The translations under genes and the position numbers were made by a program. From Actinobacteria bacterium OK074 (GTDB lineage Bacteria; Actinomycetota; Actinomycetes; Streptomycetales; Streptomycetaceae), in NCBI GenBank assembly GCA_001298575.1, contig LJCV01000044.1, positions 124,001 to 188,000 of the forward strand: a stretch of 64,000 bases of DNA, in the 5' to 3' direction. The notes under the pieces were generated by a model. The model was not told where the DNA came from. It ran no database searches and saw only the letters and a list, made by a program, of their open reading frames with translations. The number at the start of each line of letters is the position of its first letter. Position 1 is the stretch's first letter. Of this stretch, positions 8,800 to 17,249 are shown in pieces.

Positions 8800-10821
8800 T
8801 CAGCCGTCGAGTCGTACGACCCGGACGGCTCCGGCGGGCACACCGAGGTGGCCTGCCGCGCGTTCTCCGGTGAGCAGTTCGGTGCCGTGGGCCTCCAGGG
8901 GGACCTTGGCATCGAGCGCGGAGTGGTTGATGGCGAAGAGGTAGCTGCCCGACTCCCCTGCCCGGCGCACGACTTCGACGTCGTGGGGCAGGTCGGTGCG
9001 GGGCGCGATGCGGGCGTCCTCGGCGGCGAGGCCGAGCACGGCGTCCAGTCCGGCCGCGTCCAGGCGGGTCGACACGTACCAGGCGGTGCCCTCGCCCAGG
9101 CGATGCCGGGTGACGGCGGGGTGCCCGGCGGTGAGGCCGTCGGCGTAGGTCCACACGGTCTCGGCGCCGCGCGGCACGACGAACTCGGTCCACACGTCGG
9201 CGGCCAGCTCCGCGCCGTCCGGTCCCGCCACGCGCACCCGCTGGTCCGCGAGCAGCGGCGAGAACTCCTCGACGGTCAGGCCCAGCACGTCCCGCAGGGC
9301 GCCCGGGTAGGGACCGTCGTGCACGGCGTCGTGCTCGTCGACGATGCCGGAGAAGTACGACACGACGAGGGTGCCGCCGCCCTCGACGTAGCGGCGGAGG
9401 TGGGCCCCGGCCGCCTCGGTGGCCAGGTACAGCGCGGGCACGACGACCAGCGGGTAGGCCGACAGGTCGGCCTCCGGGTGGGCGAAGTCGACCGTCAGGT
9501 GGCGGTCGAACAGGGCCTCGTAGTAGGCGTCGGCGCGCTCGCGCGGGTCGTGGTCCTCGCTGGGGCGCCACTGGAGGTTCTGCGCCCACCAGGACTGCCA
9601 GTCCCAGACGACGGCGACGTCGGCCTGCGTTCGGGTGCCGCGCACCGGGGTCAACGCCTCGACGGACGCGCCGAGTTCGACGACCTCGCGCCACACCCGG
9701 GTGTCCGTGCCGCCGTGCGGGAGCATCGAGGAGTGGAACTTCTCGGCGCCGCGCCGGGACTGCCGCCACTGGAAGAACATCGCGCCGTCGGAGCCGCGGG
9801 CCACGTGGCCGAGCGAGTTGCGGGCCATCTGGCCGGGCGCCTTGGCGGGGTTGCGGGGCTGCCAGTTGACGCCCGAGGTGGAGTGTTCGAGCAGCAGCCA
9901 GGGGGCGCCGCCCGCGACCGAGCGGGTGAGGTCGGCGGCCATCGCGAGGTTGACGTGGGTGCGGCGGCCGTCGGTGATCAGGTAGTGGTCGTTGGTGACG
10001 ATGTCGACCTCGCGGCCCCAGGCCCAGTAGTCGACGGAGTCGCACTGGCTGAGCGCGGTCATGAAGTTGGTGGTCACCGGGATGCCGGGCGCGAGGCGGT
10101 GCAGGATGTCCCGCTCCGCCGTGAAGTTCTCCCGCATGGTGGCGTCGGCGAACCGCTTGTAGTCCAGCGCCTGGCCGGGGTTGACGGCGGTGGGCGTGGC
10201 ACGTGGCGGGTTGATCTGCCCGAAGTCGGCGTAGCGCTGGCCCCAGAAGGCGGTGCCCCAGGCGTCGTTGACGGCGTCGACGGTGCCGTAGGTACCGGCC
10301 AGCCAGCGGCGGAAGTGGGCGGCGCAGCTGTCGCAGTAGCAGGCCGAGACGGGCACGCCGTACTCGTTGTGGACGTGCCACATCGCCACCGCGGGGTGGC
10401 TGCCGTAGCGCTCGGCGAGCCTGGTGGTGATGGCGGCGGCGGCCTCGCGGTAGTGCGCGTTGCTGTGGCAGATCGCCGCGCGGGAGCCGAACTCGTAGCG
10501 CACGCCCTCGGGGGTCACCGGCAGGGCCTCGGGGTGGGCGCGGTAGAACCAGGCGGGCGGGGCGACCGTGGGGGTGCCGAGGTCGACGCGGATGCCGTTG
10601 TCGTGCAGCAGGGCGAGCAGGCGGTCGAGCCAGCCGAAGTCGTGGACCCCGGGTGCGGGCTCCAAGAGCGCCCAGGAGAAGATCCCGACACTCACCATCG
10701 TCACACCGGCCTCGCGCATCAGCCGGATGTCCTCGGGCCAGACGGTTTCCGGCCACTGCTCGGGGTTGTAGTCCCCACCGAAGGCGAGCCTGGTGAGGCC
10801 CGTGGGGGTGGTCTCCGGCAT
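8800..10821 (-). CDS. GH42 beta-galactosidase
   Basis: A 673-residue cytoplasmic GH42 enzyme without a signal peptide. Domains: TIM barrel (about 10-385), trimerisation domain (about 395-600) and a small C-terminal beta domain. The acid/base Glu153 is in WHVHNEYG and the nucleophile Glu312 in WLLLEHSTSG. A CYCDSC cysteine cluster (Cys161, 163, 166) matches the structural zinc site of the family. It is divergent from the sugar ABC operon across a 185-bp region with lac-like operators. GH42 enzymes act on beta-1,4-galacto-oligosaccharides, which fits a galactan pathway with the galactanase at 6912-8474. Confidence 0.94.
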   Translation of the reverse strand: MPETTPTGLTRLAFGGDYNPEQWPETVWPEDIRLMREAGVTMVSVGIFSWALLEPAPGVHDFGWLDRLLALLHDNGIRVDLGTPTVAPPAWFYRAHPEALPVTPEGVRYEFGSRAAICHSNAHYREAAAAITTRLAERYGSHPAVAMWHVHNEYGVPVSACYCDSCAAHFRRWLAGTYGTVDAVNDAWGTAFWGQRYADFGQINPPRATPTAVNPGQALDYKRFADATMRENFTAERDILHRLAPGIPVTTNFMTALSQCDSVDYWAWGREVDIVTNDHYLITDGRRTHVNLAMAADLTRSVAGGAPWLLLEHSTSGVNWQPRNPAKAPGQMARNSLGHVARGSDGAMFFQWRQSRRGAEKFHSSMLPHGGTDTRVWREVVELGASVEALTPVRGTRTQADVAVVWDWQSWWAQNLQWRPSEDHDPRERADAYYEALFDRHLTVDFAHPEADLSAYPLVVVPALYLATEAAGAHLRRYVEGGGTLVVSYFSGIVDEHDAVHDGPYPGALRDVLGLTVEEFSPLLADQRVRVAGPDGAELAADVWTEFVVPRGAETVWTYADGLTAGHPAVTRHRLGEGTAWYVSTRLDAAGLDAVLGLAAEDARIAPRTDLPHDVEVVRRAGESGSYLFAINHSALDAKVPLEAHGTELLTGERAAGHLGVPAGAVRVVRLDG

Positions 10822-10847
10822 GGATTTCTCCCGTTGGATCGATCATT

Positions 10848-10861
10848 TGGGAACGTGCACA
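10848..10861. promoter_or_regulatory. Candidate LacI-type operator on the beta-galactosidase side
   Basis: TGGGAACGTGCACA agrees with the better site at 10937-10950 in 11 of 14 positions and lies 27 bp upstream of the beta-galactosidase start codon. Two sites about 89 bp apart would let one LacI-family regulator control both divergent units. Confidence 0.45.
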
Positions 10862-10908
10862 GACATCGTTGCCGACGTGAGCCCAACATAACCGCACAGC
10901 AACAACCA

Positions 10909-10939
10909 TTGACAAGTGTCCTGGATGTTTCTCTACTGT
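10909..10939 (+). promoter_or_regulatory. Promoter of the galactan ABC operon
   Basis: TTGACA (10909-10914) and TACTGT (10934-10939) are separated by 19 bp. The -10 element overlaps the operator at 10937-10950, so a bound repressor would exclude RNA polymerase. Confidence 0.5.
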
Positions 10940-10950
10940 GAACGCTCACA
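10937..10950. promoter_or_regulatory. LacI-type operator of the galactan operon
   Basis: TGTGAACGCTCACA differs at one position from the core of the E. coli lac operator (TGTGAGCGCTCACA), with symmetric TGTGA/TCACA half-sites and a central CG as expected for LacI/GalR-family proteins. The LacI-type product of 14148-15179 is the obvious ligand-responsive repressor; this pairing is inferred from context. Confidence 0.75.
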
Positions 10951-11006
10951 GAAGCATGACAGGCCCCCGCATCAGGGCGGTGGCCCAGGTCAGGGGAGAA
11001 TCGTTC

Positions 11007-12323
11007 ATGCCCATCACGAAGCACCGCCGCTTTGTGGCCACCGCCATCACCGTCGCCCTCGGCGCCACCACGCTGGCCGCCTGCGGCTCGTCCGACGACA
11101 GCGACGCCCAGTCCGGGCCCGTATCGCTGACGTACTGGAGCTGGACCCCGGGCATGGACGCGGTCGTGGACCTGTGGAACAAGGGTCCCGGCAAGAAGGA
11201 CCAGATCAAGGTCACGGTGAAGAAGCAGGCGTCCGGCGACACGCTGGTCACCAAGATCCTCACCGCGCACAAGGCGAAGAAGGCCCCGGACCTGGTCCAG
11301 GCCGAGTACCAGGCGCTGCCGACGCTGGTCAGCAACGGCGCCCTCGCCGACATCTCCAAGGCGGCCGGGGACGCGAAGAGCGACTTCAGCGCGGGTGTCT
11401 GGCAGCAGACCACGCTCGGCTCGGACGCCGTCTACGCGATCCCGCAGGACATCGCGCCGCTGATGTTCTACTACCGCCAGGACCTCTTCAAGAAGTACGG
11501 CCTGACGGTGCCCACCACCTGGGAGCAGTTCGCCGAGACCGCCCGCGCGCTGAAGAAGAAGTCGCCGGACAAGGACCTCACCACGTTCTCCGCCAACGAC
11601 TCCGGCCTGTTCGCGGGGCTGGCCCAGCAGGCGGGCGCCAAGTGGTGGACCACCTCCGGCGACAAGTGGAAGGTCGCCATCAACGACTCGGCCACCAAGA
11701 AGGTCGCCGACTTCTGGGGCGGCCTGGTCAAGGAGGGCGCCATCGACAACCAGCCGATGTACACGCCGTCCTGGAACAAGGCGCTGAACACCGGCCAGCA
11801 GATCGCCTGGGTGAGCGCGGTGTGGGCGCCGGGCACGCTGGCCACGGCCGCGCCCGACACCAAGGGCAAGTGGGCGATGGCGCCGCTGCCGCAGTGGTCC
11901 AAGAGCGATGACGCCACCGGCAGTTGGGGCGGTTCGTCGACCGCGGTCACCACCGACTCCGGCCACCAGGCGGCCGCCGCGAAGTTCGCCACCTGGCTGA
12001 ACACCGACCCGAAGGCGCTGACCGCGCTGGCCAAGGAGGGCGGCATCTACCCGGCGGCCACCACCGCGCAGACCAGCGACGCCTTCCAGGAGCCGCCGGC
12101 CTACTTCTCCAACCAGAGCGACTTCTACCCGAAGGCCGCCGAGATCGCGAAGACCACCGTGGCCTCCGCATGGGGCCCGAACGTGAACGTCGCCTACACC
12201 ACGTTCAACGACGCGTTCGGCGCCGCCGCCAAGAACAAGTCGGACTTCGGCGCCGCCCTGAACACCATGCAGGACGCCACGGTCGCCGACCTCAAGAAGC
12301 AGGGCTTCGGAGTCACTCAGTGA
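11007..12323 (+). CDS. Sugar ABC transporter substrate-binding lipoprotein (galacto-oligosaccharide type)
   Basis: A 438-residue family-1 extracellular solute-binding protein. The N-terminus is a lipoprotein signal with positive KHRR, a hydrophobic core and lipobox LAAC (Cys26). The mature part starts VSLTYWSWTPGMD, typical of carbohydrate-binding proteins. I chose the ATG at 11007 because GGGGAGA is about 8 nt upstream; earlier in-frame ATGs lie in the operator region. It is first in a four-gene operon with two permeases and a LacI regulator. No ATPase gene is present, so a shared MsiK-type ATPase encoded elsewhere probably powers the system. Confidence 0.92.
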   Translation: MPITKHRRFVATAITVALGATTLAACGSSDDSDAQSGPVSLTYWSWTPGMDAVVDLWNKGPGKKDQIKVTVKKQASGDTLVTKILTAHKAKKAPDLVQAEYQALPTLVSNGALADISKAAGDAKSDFSAGVWQQTTLGSDAVYAIPQDIAPLMFYYRQDLFKKYGLTVPTTWEQFAETARALKKKSPDKDLTTFSANDSGLFAGLAQQAGAKWWTTSGDKWKVAINDSATKKVADFWGGLVKEGAIDNQPMYTPSWNKALNTGQQIAWVSAVWAPGTLATAAPDTKGKWAMAPLPQWSKSDDATGSWGGSSTAVTTDSGHQAAAAKFATWLNTDPKALTALAKEGGIYPAATTAQTSDAFQEPPAYFSNQSDFYPKAAEIAKTTVASAWGPNVNVAYTTFNDAFGAAAKNKSDFGAALNTMQDATVADLKKQGFGVTQ

Positions 12324-13246
12324 GCACCACCGCACGCCGGAGGTCGTACGGGGTCAAGGGCGCCCCGTACGCCTTCCTCATCCCCGCCACGATCCTGTTC
12401 GCCCTGTTCTTCGCGCTGCCCATCGGCTACGCGCTCTGGCTCAGCCTGCACAAGGTGCGCGTCTCCGGCCTCGGCCTCGGAGTCGGAGCCCGGAAAGAGG
12501 TCTGGGCCGGCTTCGAGAACTACACGGGCGCGTTCACCGACTCCGAACTCATCGACGGCGCACTGCGCGTGCTCGGCTACGGCTGCATCGTCGTCCCGGT
12601 GATGCTGGGCCTCGCCCTGGTGTTCGCGCTGATGCTGGACACCGACCGGGTCCGGCTGGCGCCCTTCTCGCGGCTCGCGATCTTCCTGCCGTACGCGGTT
12701 CCCGGTGTCGTGGCCGCGATGATGTGGGGCTTCCTGTACCTGCCGGACGTCAGCCCCTTCTACTTCCTGCTCGACAAGTTCGGGCTGCCGCAGCCGGACC
12801 TGCTGGACGGCGGCGGGCTGTACCTGGCACTGTCCAACATCGCGGTGTGGGGCGGCACCGGCTTCAACATGATCGTCATCTACACGTCGTTGCAGGCCAT
12901 CCCGGCCGAGGTGTACGAGGCGGCCAGGCTCGACGGGGCCACCCCGCTCCAGACCGCGCTGCGGATCAAGATCCCGATGGTGGCGTCCTCGCTGGTGCTC
13001 ACCTTCTTCTTCTCGATCATCGCGACGCTCCAGGTGTTCGCGGAGCCCACCACCCTCAAGCCCCTCACCAACTCCGTCTCCACGACGTGGAGTCCGCTGA
13101 TGAAGGTGTACCAGGACGCGTTCGGCAAGGGCGACATCTACTCCGCCGCCGCGGAGGCCGTGCTCATCGCCGTCGTCACCCTGGTCCTGTCCTTCGGCTT
13201 CCTGCGCGCCGCGAACTCCCGTACCAAGCAGGAGGAAGCCCGATGA
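12320..13246 (+). CDS. Sugar ABC transporter permease (MalF-like)
   Basis: A 308-residue inner-membrane component with six predicted helices and the cytoplasmic EAA loop (EVYEAARLDGATPLQTALRI) that docks the ATPase. The GTG at 12320 overlaps the stop of the binding-protein gene (GTGA). The first helix is FLIPATILFALFFALPIGYA. It forms the channel with the next gene product; the substrate is inferred from the flanking GH42 and GH53 genes to be galacto-oligosaccharide. Confidence 0.93.
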   Translation: MSTTARRRSYGVKGAPYAFLIPATILFALFFALPIGYALWLSLHKVRVSGLGLGVGARKEVWAGFENYTGAFTDSELIDGALRVLGYGCIVVPVMLGLALVFALMLDTDRVRLAPFSRLAIFLPYAVPGVVAAMMWGFLYLPDVSPFYFLLDKFGLPQPDLLDGGGLYLALSNIAVWGGTGFNMIVIYTSLQAIPAEVYEAARLDGATPLQTALRIKIPMVASSLVLTFFFSIIATLQVFAEPTTLKPLTNSVSTTWSPLMKVYQDAFGKGDIYSAAAEAVLIAVVTLVLSFGFLRAANSRTKQEEAR

Positions 13247-14151
13247 GCAGCTCCATCGCCGTCCGCAAGTCCGCACCGGCCGCGGGGACCACGCCCGGCA
13301 CCGCGCAGGGCCCGCCGCTGCGCCGCCGTCTCTCCCTGGTCCCGACGGTCACGCTCCTGCTGGGCGCGGTCTACTGTCTGCTGCCGGTGGCGTGGATCCT
13401 GGTCGCGTCCACCAAGTCGGGCACGGAACTGTTCTCCACGTTCACGTTCCTGCCGGGGTCCGGCTTCACCGACAACATCAGGCAGCTCAGCGCCTACCGC
13501 GACGGCATCTACTGGAAGTGGATGGGCAATTCGGCCCTCTACGCCGGTCTGGGCGCCCTGCTGTCGACGTGCGTGTCGGCGGTCAGCGGCTACGCGCTCG
13601 CGATCTACCGCTTCCGGGGCCGCGAGACGATGTTCAACATCCTGCTCGCGGGCGTCCTGATGCCACCGATCATCCTGGCCATCCCGCAGTACCTGCTACT
13701 GGCCAAGGCGGACCTCACCGACTCGTACCTGTCGGTGCTGCTGCCGCAGATCCTCTCGCCGTACGGCGTCTACCTCGCCCGGATCTACGCCACCGCGGCC
13801 GTGCCCGTCGACGTGGTCGAGGCGGGGCGGATGGACGGGGCCGGGGAGCTGCGGCTCTTCACCCGGATCGCGCTGCCGATGATGCTGCCGGGCCTGGTGA
13901 CGGTGTTCCTGTTCCAGTTCGTGGCCGTGTGGAACAACTTCCTGCTGCCGTACATCATGCTGAGCGACGACGAGAAGTTCCCGATCACACTCGGGTTGCA
14001 GACGCTGCTGGAACAGGGCTCGAACACGCCCGCGCTCTACACCCTGGTGATCACAGGGGCACTGCTGGCCGTGATCCCCTTGATCGCGCTGTTCTTGGTC
14101 ATTCAGCGGTTCTGGAGCCTTGACCTTCTGTCCGGGGCCGTAAAGTCGTGA
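13243..14151 (+). CDS. Sugar ABC transporter permease (MalG-like)
   Basis: A 302-residue partner permease with six predicted helices and an EAA loop (VDVVEAGRMDGAGELRLFTRI). The ATG at 13243 overlaps the stop of the MalF-like gene (ATGA), so the two subunits are translationally coupled. The N-terminal 25 residues are disordered and basic, followed by TVTLLLGAVYCLLPVAWI. Length and layout are normal for the family. Confidence 0.93.
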   Translation: MSSSIAVRKSAPAAGTTPGTAQGPPLRRRLSLVPTVTLLLGAVYCLLPVAWILVASTKSGTELFSTFTFLPGSGFTDNIRQLSAYRDGIYWKWMGNSALYAGLGALLSTCVSAVSGYALAIYRFRGRETMFNILLAGVLMPPIILAIPQYLLLAKADLTDSYLSVLLPQILSPYGVYLARIYATAAVPVDVVEAGRMDGAGELRLFTRIALPMMLPGLVTVFLFQFVAVWNNFLLPYIMLSDDEKFPITLGLQTLLEQGSNTPALYTLVITGALLAVIPLIALFLVIQRFWSLDLLSGAVKS

Positions 14152-15179
14152 CCATGAGCAACTCGGGGGGCCGGCGCAGGCCGCCGACGATCCATGACGT
14201 GGCACGGGAGGCCGGAGTCTCGCGCGGCACGGTGTCACGGGTTCTGAACGGCGGACACTACGTCAGCCCCACGGCCCAGGAAGCCGTCAACGCCGCGATC
14301 CGCAGGACGGGTTACGTCGTCAACCGGCACGCCCGCTCACTGATCACCGGACGGTCGGACTCGGTCGGCTTCCTGCTGACGGAGCCCCAGGAGAGGTTCT
14401 TCGAGGACCCCAACTTCAATGTCCTGCTGAGCGGTTGCACCCAGGCGCTGGCCGCGCACGACATCCCGCTGCTGCTGATGCTGGCGGGCACGCAGGACGA
14501 ACGGCGGCGCATCACGCGGTACATCACGGCGGGTCACGTCGACGGCGTACTGCTGGTCTCCAGCCACTCGGGCGACCCGGTGGCGGAGGAACTGCGCGAG
14601 GCGGGCGTCCCGCTGGTGGCCTGCGGCAAGCCCATCGGCCTTGGTTCCAAGGTGAGTTACGTGGCCGCGGACGACCGCGACGGCGCCCGCGACATGGTCC
14701 GTCACCTGCTGTCGACGGGCCGCCGCCGGATCGGCGTGGTGACCGGCCCACTGGACACCCCGGGCGGGGTGGAACGCCTCGCGGGCTACCGCGAGGTACT
14801 GGCGGAGGCGGCCATCGAGTACGACGAACGCCTCGTCGTCCCCGGCGACTACAGCCGGGCCAGCGGCGAGGCGGGCGCGACCCAACTCCTGGACCGCGCA
14901 CCGGACATGGACGCCGTGTTCGTCGCCTCCGACCTGATGGCCCAGGGCGTCCTCGCGGTGCTGGAGCGGACCGGCCGCCGGGTCCCGCAGGACGTCGCGG
15001 TCGGCGGCTTCGACGACTCCCCCGCGGCGACGGCCTCCTCCCCCGCCCTCACCACGATCCGCCAGCCGTGGGACCGCATCAGCAACGAGATGGTGCGGGT
15101 CCTGCTGGCCCAGATCGGCGGCGAGGACCCGGCGGCGGTGATCCTGCCGACGGAGTTCGTGCGGCGGGAGTCGGCGTAG
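14148..15179 (+). CDS. LacI-family repressor of the galactan cluster (GanR-like)
   Basis: A 343-residue regulator with a LacI helix-turn-helix (PPTIHDVAREAGVSRGTVSR, residues about 12-31), the hinge helix region (NRHARSLITGRSD) and a periplasmic-binding-like sensor domain (about 65-340). The GTG at 14148 overlaps the permease stop (GTGA); an ATG two codons later at 14154 is an equally plausible start. Its position at the end of the ABC operon and the lac-type operators in the divergent promoter region point to local repression relieved by a galacto-oligosaccharide. The inducer is inferred. Confidence 0.92.
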   Translation: MTMSNSGGRRRPPTIHDVAREAGVSRGTVSRVLNGGHYVSPTAQEAVNAAIRRTGYVVNRHARSLITGRSDSVGFLLTEPQERFFEDPNFNVLLSGCTQALAAHDIPLLLMLAGTQDERRRITRYITAGHVDGVLLVSSHSGDPVAEELREAGVPLVACGKPIGLGSKVSYVAADDRDGARDMVRHLLSTGRRRIGVVTGPLDTPGGVERLAGYREVLAEAAIEYDERLVVPGDYSRASGEAGATQLLDRAPDMDAVFVASDLMAQGVLAVLERTGRRVPQDVAVGGFDDSPAATASSPALTTIRQPWDRISNEMVRVLLAQIGGEDPAAVILPTEFVRRESA

Positions 15180-15197
15180 GGGGACGGGACTCGGGAC

Positions 15198-15264
15198 CAC
15201 GGGACGGCTTCTCGAATCCCGACCGGTCAGGGTTACCGGTCAGGATTCGAGAAGCCGTCCCGTG
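15198..15264. terminator. Very long hairpin terminator after the LacI gene
   Basis: The arms 15198-15219 (beginning CACGGGACGGCTTC) and 15243-15264 (ending GAAGCCGTCCCGTG) are perfect 22-bp complements around a 23-nt loop that itself contains ACCGGTCA twice. It starts 19 bp after the LacI stop and ends 66 bp before the next start codon, so it probably insulates the galactan operon. Confidence 0.8.
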
Positions 15265-15330
15265 CCCTGTGGGCCTAGCGTGAAAGGGCCGGCGAAAGCC
15301 GCCGGCCCGCACGCCGCCCAGGAGGCCGCC

Positions 15331-15681
15331 ATGACCGCCGGAGTCAGGACGATCATCTATCCCGTCAAGGACCTCGACCGGGCGAAGGCCCTGTTCAGCG
15401 CCCTGCTCGGGGTGGAGCCCTACGCCGACCAGCCCTACTACGTCGGCTTCAAGGACGCCGGGCAGGACATCGGGCTCGACCCGAACGGCCACGCCAAGGG
15501 GATGACCGGTGCGGTGCCGTTCTGGCACGTGGACGACATCCGGGGCACGCTCACGGCGCTCCTCGAAGCCGGGGCCCGCCCCCTCCAGGACGTCCAGGAC
15601 GTCGGCGGCGGCCGGCTGATCGCCTCCGTGCAGGACCCGGACGGGAACCTCGTCGGGCTGTTGCAGGATCCGGCGGCGTAG
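15331..15681 (+). CDS. VOC-superfamily (glyoxalase/bleomycin-resistance type) protein
   Basis: A 116-residue protein with the beta-alpha-beta-beta-beta repeats of the vicinal oxygen chelate fold: TIIYPVKDLDRAKALFSALLG at the N-terminus and DPDGNLVGLLQ at the C-terminus, which usually carries a metal-binding acidic residue. The ATG at 15331 follows CAGGAGG at good spacing; a longer in-frame reading begins inside the upstream terminator and is rejected. The substrate is unknown. It may belong with the MarR gene that follows 128 bp later. Confidence 0.85.
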   Translation: MTAGVRTIIYPVKDLDRAKALFSALLGVEPYADQPYYVGFKDAGQDIGLDPNGHAKGMTGAVPFWHVDDIRGTLTALLEAGARPLQDVQDVGGGRLIASVQDPDGNLVGLLQDPAA

Positions 15682-15751
15682 CCGTCGCACCGGTCCGGAG
15701 GGGCGGGCCGGTGTCGGCCTGATGCGCCCGGCCCGGACGGCCCGGCCATGC

Positions 15752-15778
15752 TTGCACGGGCACTAATTGCGCGGGCAT
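15752..15778. promoter_or_regulatory. Tandem TTGCnnnnGCA sites upstream of the MarR gene
   Basis: TTGCACGGGCA (15752-15762) and TTGCGCGGGCA (15767-15777) repeat with a 15-bp period, about 33-58 bp before the MarR start. Each is a half-palindromic TTGC-N4-GCA unit of the kind MarR-family proteins bind. Autoregulation is inferred only. Confidence 0.35.
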
Positions 15779-15809
15779 CGACCGGCCGGTTCTCTGTTAC
15801 CGTGCGGGC

Positions 15810-16199
15810 ATGGCAGCGAACACGGCCGGTGCCCGGCTCGAGGAGCGGTGGCGGGACATCCTGTCGGTGCACGCGCGCACCATGTGCGAGATCGACCGCG
15901 CGCTTCACCCGCACGGCCTCGGTGCCAGTGACTTCGAGGTGCTCGACATCCTCGCCACCGAGTCGCCCGCCGAGGGCGACCAGTGCCGGGTGCAGAACAT
16001 CGTGGGCCGCGTCCACCTCAGCCAGAGCGCGCTCTCCCGGCTCATCGGCCGTCTGGAGAAGGACGGCCTGGTGGCCCGCTCGGTCTGTGAGGAGGACCGC
16101 CGCGGCGTCTGGGTCGCCCTCACCCGCAAGGGCCGCGACCTGCACGCGGAGGTACTGCCGCTCCAACGCGCGGTACTGGAACGCCTGTTGACCGCCTGA
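15810..16199 (+). CDS. MarR-family transcriptional regulator
   Basis: A 129-residue winged-helix regulator. Helix alpha-1 (RLEERWRDILSVHARTM) is the dimerisation helix; the DNA-binding helices lie in VHLSQSALSRLIGRLEKDGLVARS, and the wing is EEDRRGVWVALTRKGRDL. The ATG at 15810 is supported by family length. Targets are unknown; the TTGC repeats upstream suggest autoregulation. Short MarR proteins like this often respond to phenolic ligands or oxidants, but no specific ligand can be assigned. Confidence 0.88.
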   Translation: MAANTAGARLEERWRDILSVHARTMCEIDRALHPHGLGASDFEVLDILATESPAEGDQCRVQNIVGRVHLSQSALSRLIGRLEKDGLVARSVCEEDRRGVWVALTRKGRDLHAEVLPLQRAVLERLLTA

Positions 16200-16205
16200 G
16201 CGGCT

Positions 16206-17054
16206 TCAGCGCAGCAGGTCCCGTACGGCGTCGAAGGCCGCTGTGACCGTGGCCGGGTCCGCGCCCGGCCGGGCCAGCGCGCTCATCGGGATCGGGGTGA
16301 CCGGCGGCAGCCCGTCGTAGGGAGTCAGCCCGTCCGGCGCCGGGCCGACCGCCGCGAGCAGGGCGACGCCCTGGCCGGTGCGGGCGATGTCGAGGACGCC
16401 CGCGAGATACCCGGCGTCGCCGACGACCGCGGCCGGTACGCCGTTCGCGGCGAGGGTCGCGATGGCCCGGCGGCGGATCGCGCACGGGTCCTCGATGGCC
16501 ACCAGCGGCACCGGCGCGGGGGCCGCGGGCGGCGCCCAGCCGGGGGTGGCGTGCCAGGTCAGCGGCAGTCCGCCGACCGGTGTGCCCTCGGTCGCGGCGG
16601 CCTCGGTGACGTACACGGCGACGTCGACGCTGCCGCGTTCCACGGCCTCGACCAGCCGCGCCGAGCGGTCGATGCGGAAGCGGACCCGGCAGCCGGCCCG
16701 CATCTCCTGCACGGCCGCGGTCAGCCGGGGCAGGAACTGGTCGGCCGCGTGTTCGGTGGAGCCGATGGTGACGGTGTCGCCGCCGACGTCCAGGAGCGCG
16801 CGCACGGCCTCGTCGTGCACGGCGAGGATCCGGCGGGCCTGCTCGACCAGCAGCCGTCCGCGCGGGGTGAACCGCATGCCGCGGCCCTCCCGTTCGACGA
16901 CCGGGGTGCCGACGGTCTTCTCCAGCTTGCGCACGTGCTGACTGACCGCGGACTGGCTCAGCGCGAGGGCGCGGGCGGCCCGGTGGAAGCCACCGCAGTC
17001 GGCTATCGCGATCAGACTGCGCAGGGCCACGATGTCGAGCACGGGTTGGGACAT
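16206..17054 (-). CDS. LysR-family transcriptional regulator
   Basis: A 282-residue LysR-type regulator. The helix-turn-helix spans residues about 5-62 (LRSLIAIADCGGFHRAARALALSQSAVSQHVRKLE, quoted by its key HTH residues AARAL and SQSAVSQHV), followed by a ligand-binding domain from about 90 (DTVTIGSTEHAADQFLPRL). I chose the ATG at 17054 (MSQPVLDIV) over an upstream ATG that would add a basic tail with no counterpart in the family. It is divergent from the sulfonate operon leader peptide across 108 bp, so it may control sulfur-source use as CysB/Cbl do elsewhere; that role is inferred. Confidence 0.88.
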   Translation of the reverse strand: MSQPVLDIVALRSLIAIADCGGFHRAARALALSQSAVSQHVRKLEKTVGTPVVEREGRGMRFTPRGRLLVEQARRILAVHDEAVRALLDVGGDTVTIGSTEHAADQFLPRLTAAVQEMRAGCRVRFRIDRSARLVEAVERGSVDVAVYVTEAAATEGTPVGGLPLTWHATPGWAPPAAPAPVPLVAIEDPCAIRRRAIATLAANGVPAAVVGDAGYLAGVLDIARTGQGVALLAAVGPAPDGLTPYDGLPPVTPIPMSALARPGADPATVTAAFDAVRDLLR

Positions 17055-17125
17055 ACGGCGACCGTAGCAAGAGCCGGGGCCTGGATCGATCGCGCCTGCT
17101 GATCGGTTTCGATGCGGAATCGTCG

Positions 17126-17156
17126 TTGGACGCCGTCCGCCGTCTGCGGTCATGAT
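17126..17156 (+). promoter_or_regulatory. Promoter for the cysteine leader peptide and sulfonate operon
   Basis: TTGGAC (17126-17131) and CATGAT (17151-17156) are spaced 19 bp. The leader-peptide ATG lies 7 nt after the -10, so transcription would start on the start codon and the leader would be translated from a leaderless mRNA. Confidence 0.45.
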
Positions 17157-17162
17157 GGGCGC

Positions 17163-17249
17163 ATGCTGCACACGACCGCTTCCGCTGCCTTTCTGACGCA
17201 GCGCCGAGTCATTGACTTCGGCGTGGCGTGCAGCGCGCGCTGTCGCTGA
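17163..17249 (+). CDS. Putative cysteine-containing leader peptide of the sulfonate operon
   Basis: A 28-codon ORF encoding a peptide that starts MLHTTASAAFLTQRRVIDF and ends CSARCR, with two cysteines near the C-terminus. Small peptides of this shape (RR followed by an (I/V)DL-like stretch, then cysteines before the stop) precede sulfur-assimilation genes in many actinobacteria, and cysteine-dependent attenuation by such uORFs has been described in mycobacteria. It is the first ORF after the predicted promoter and 170 nt upstream of the first structural gene. The intervening 17250-17419 contains a GGCCCGGCCGGGCC palindrome (17268-17281) that could act in an attenuator. The function is inferred from position and shape. 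Confidence 0.7.
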   Translation: MLHTTASAAFLTQRRVIDFGVACSARCR

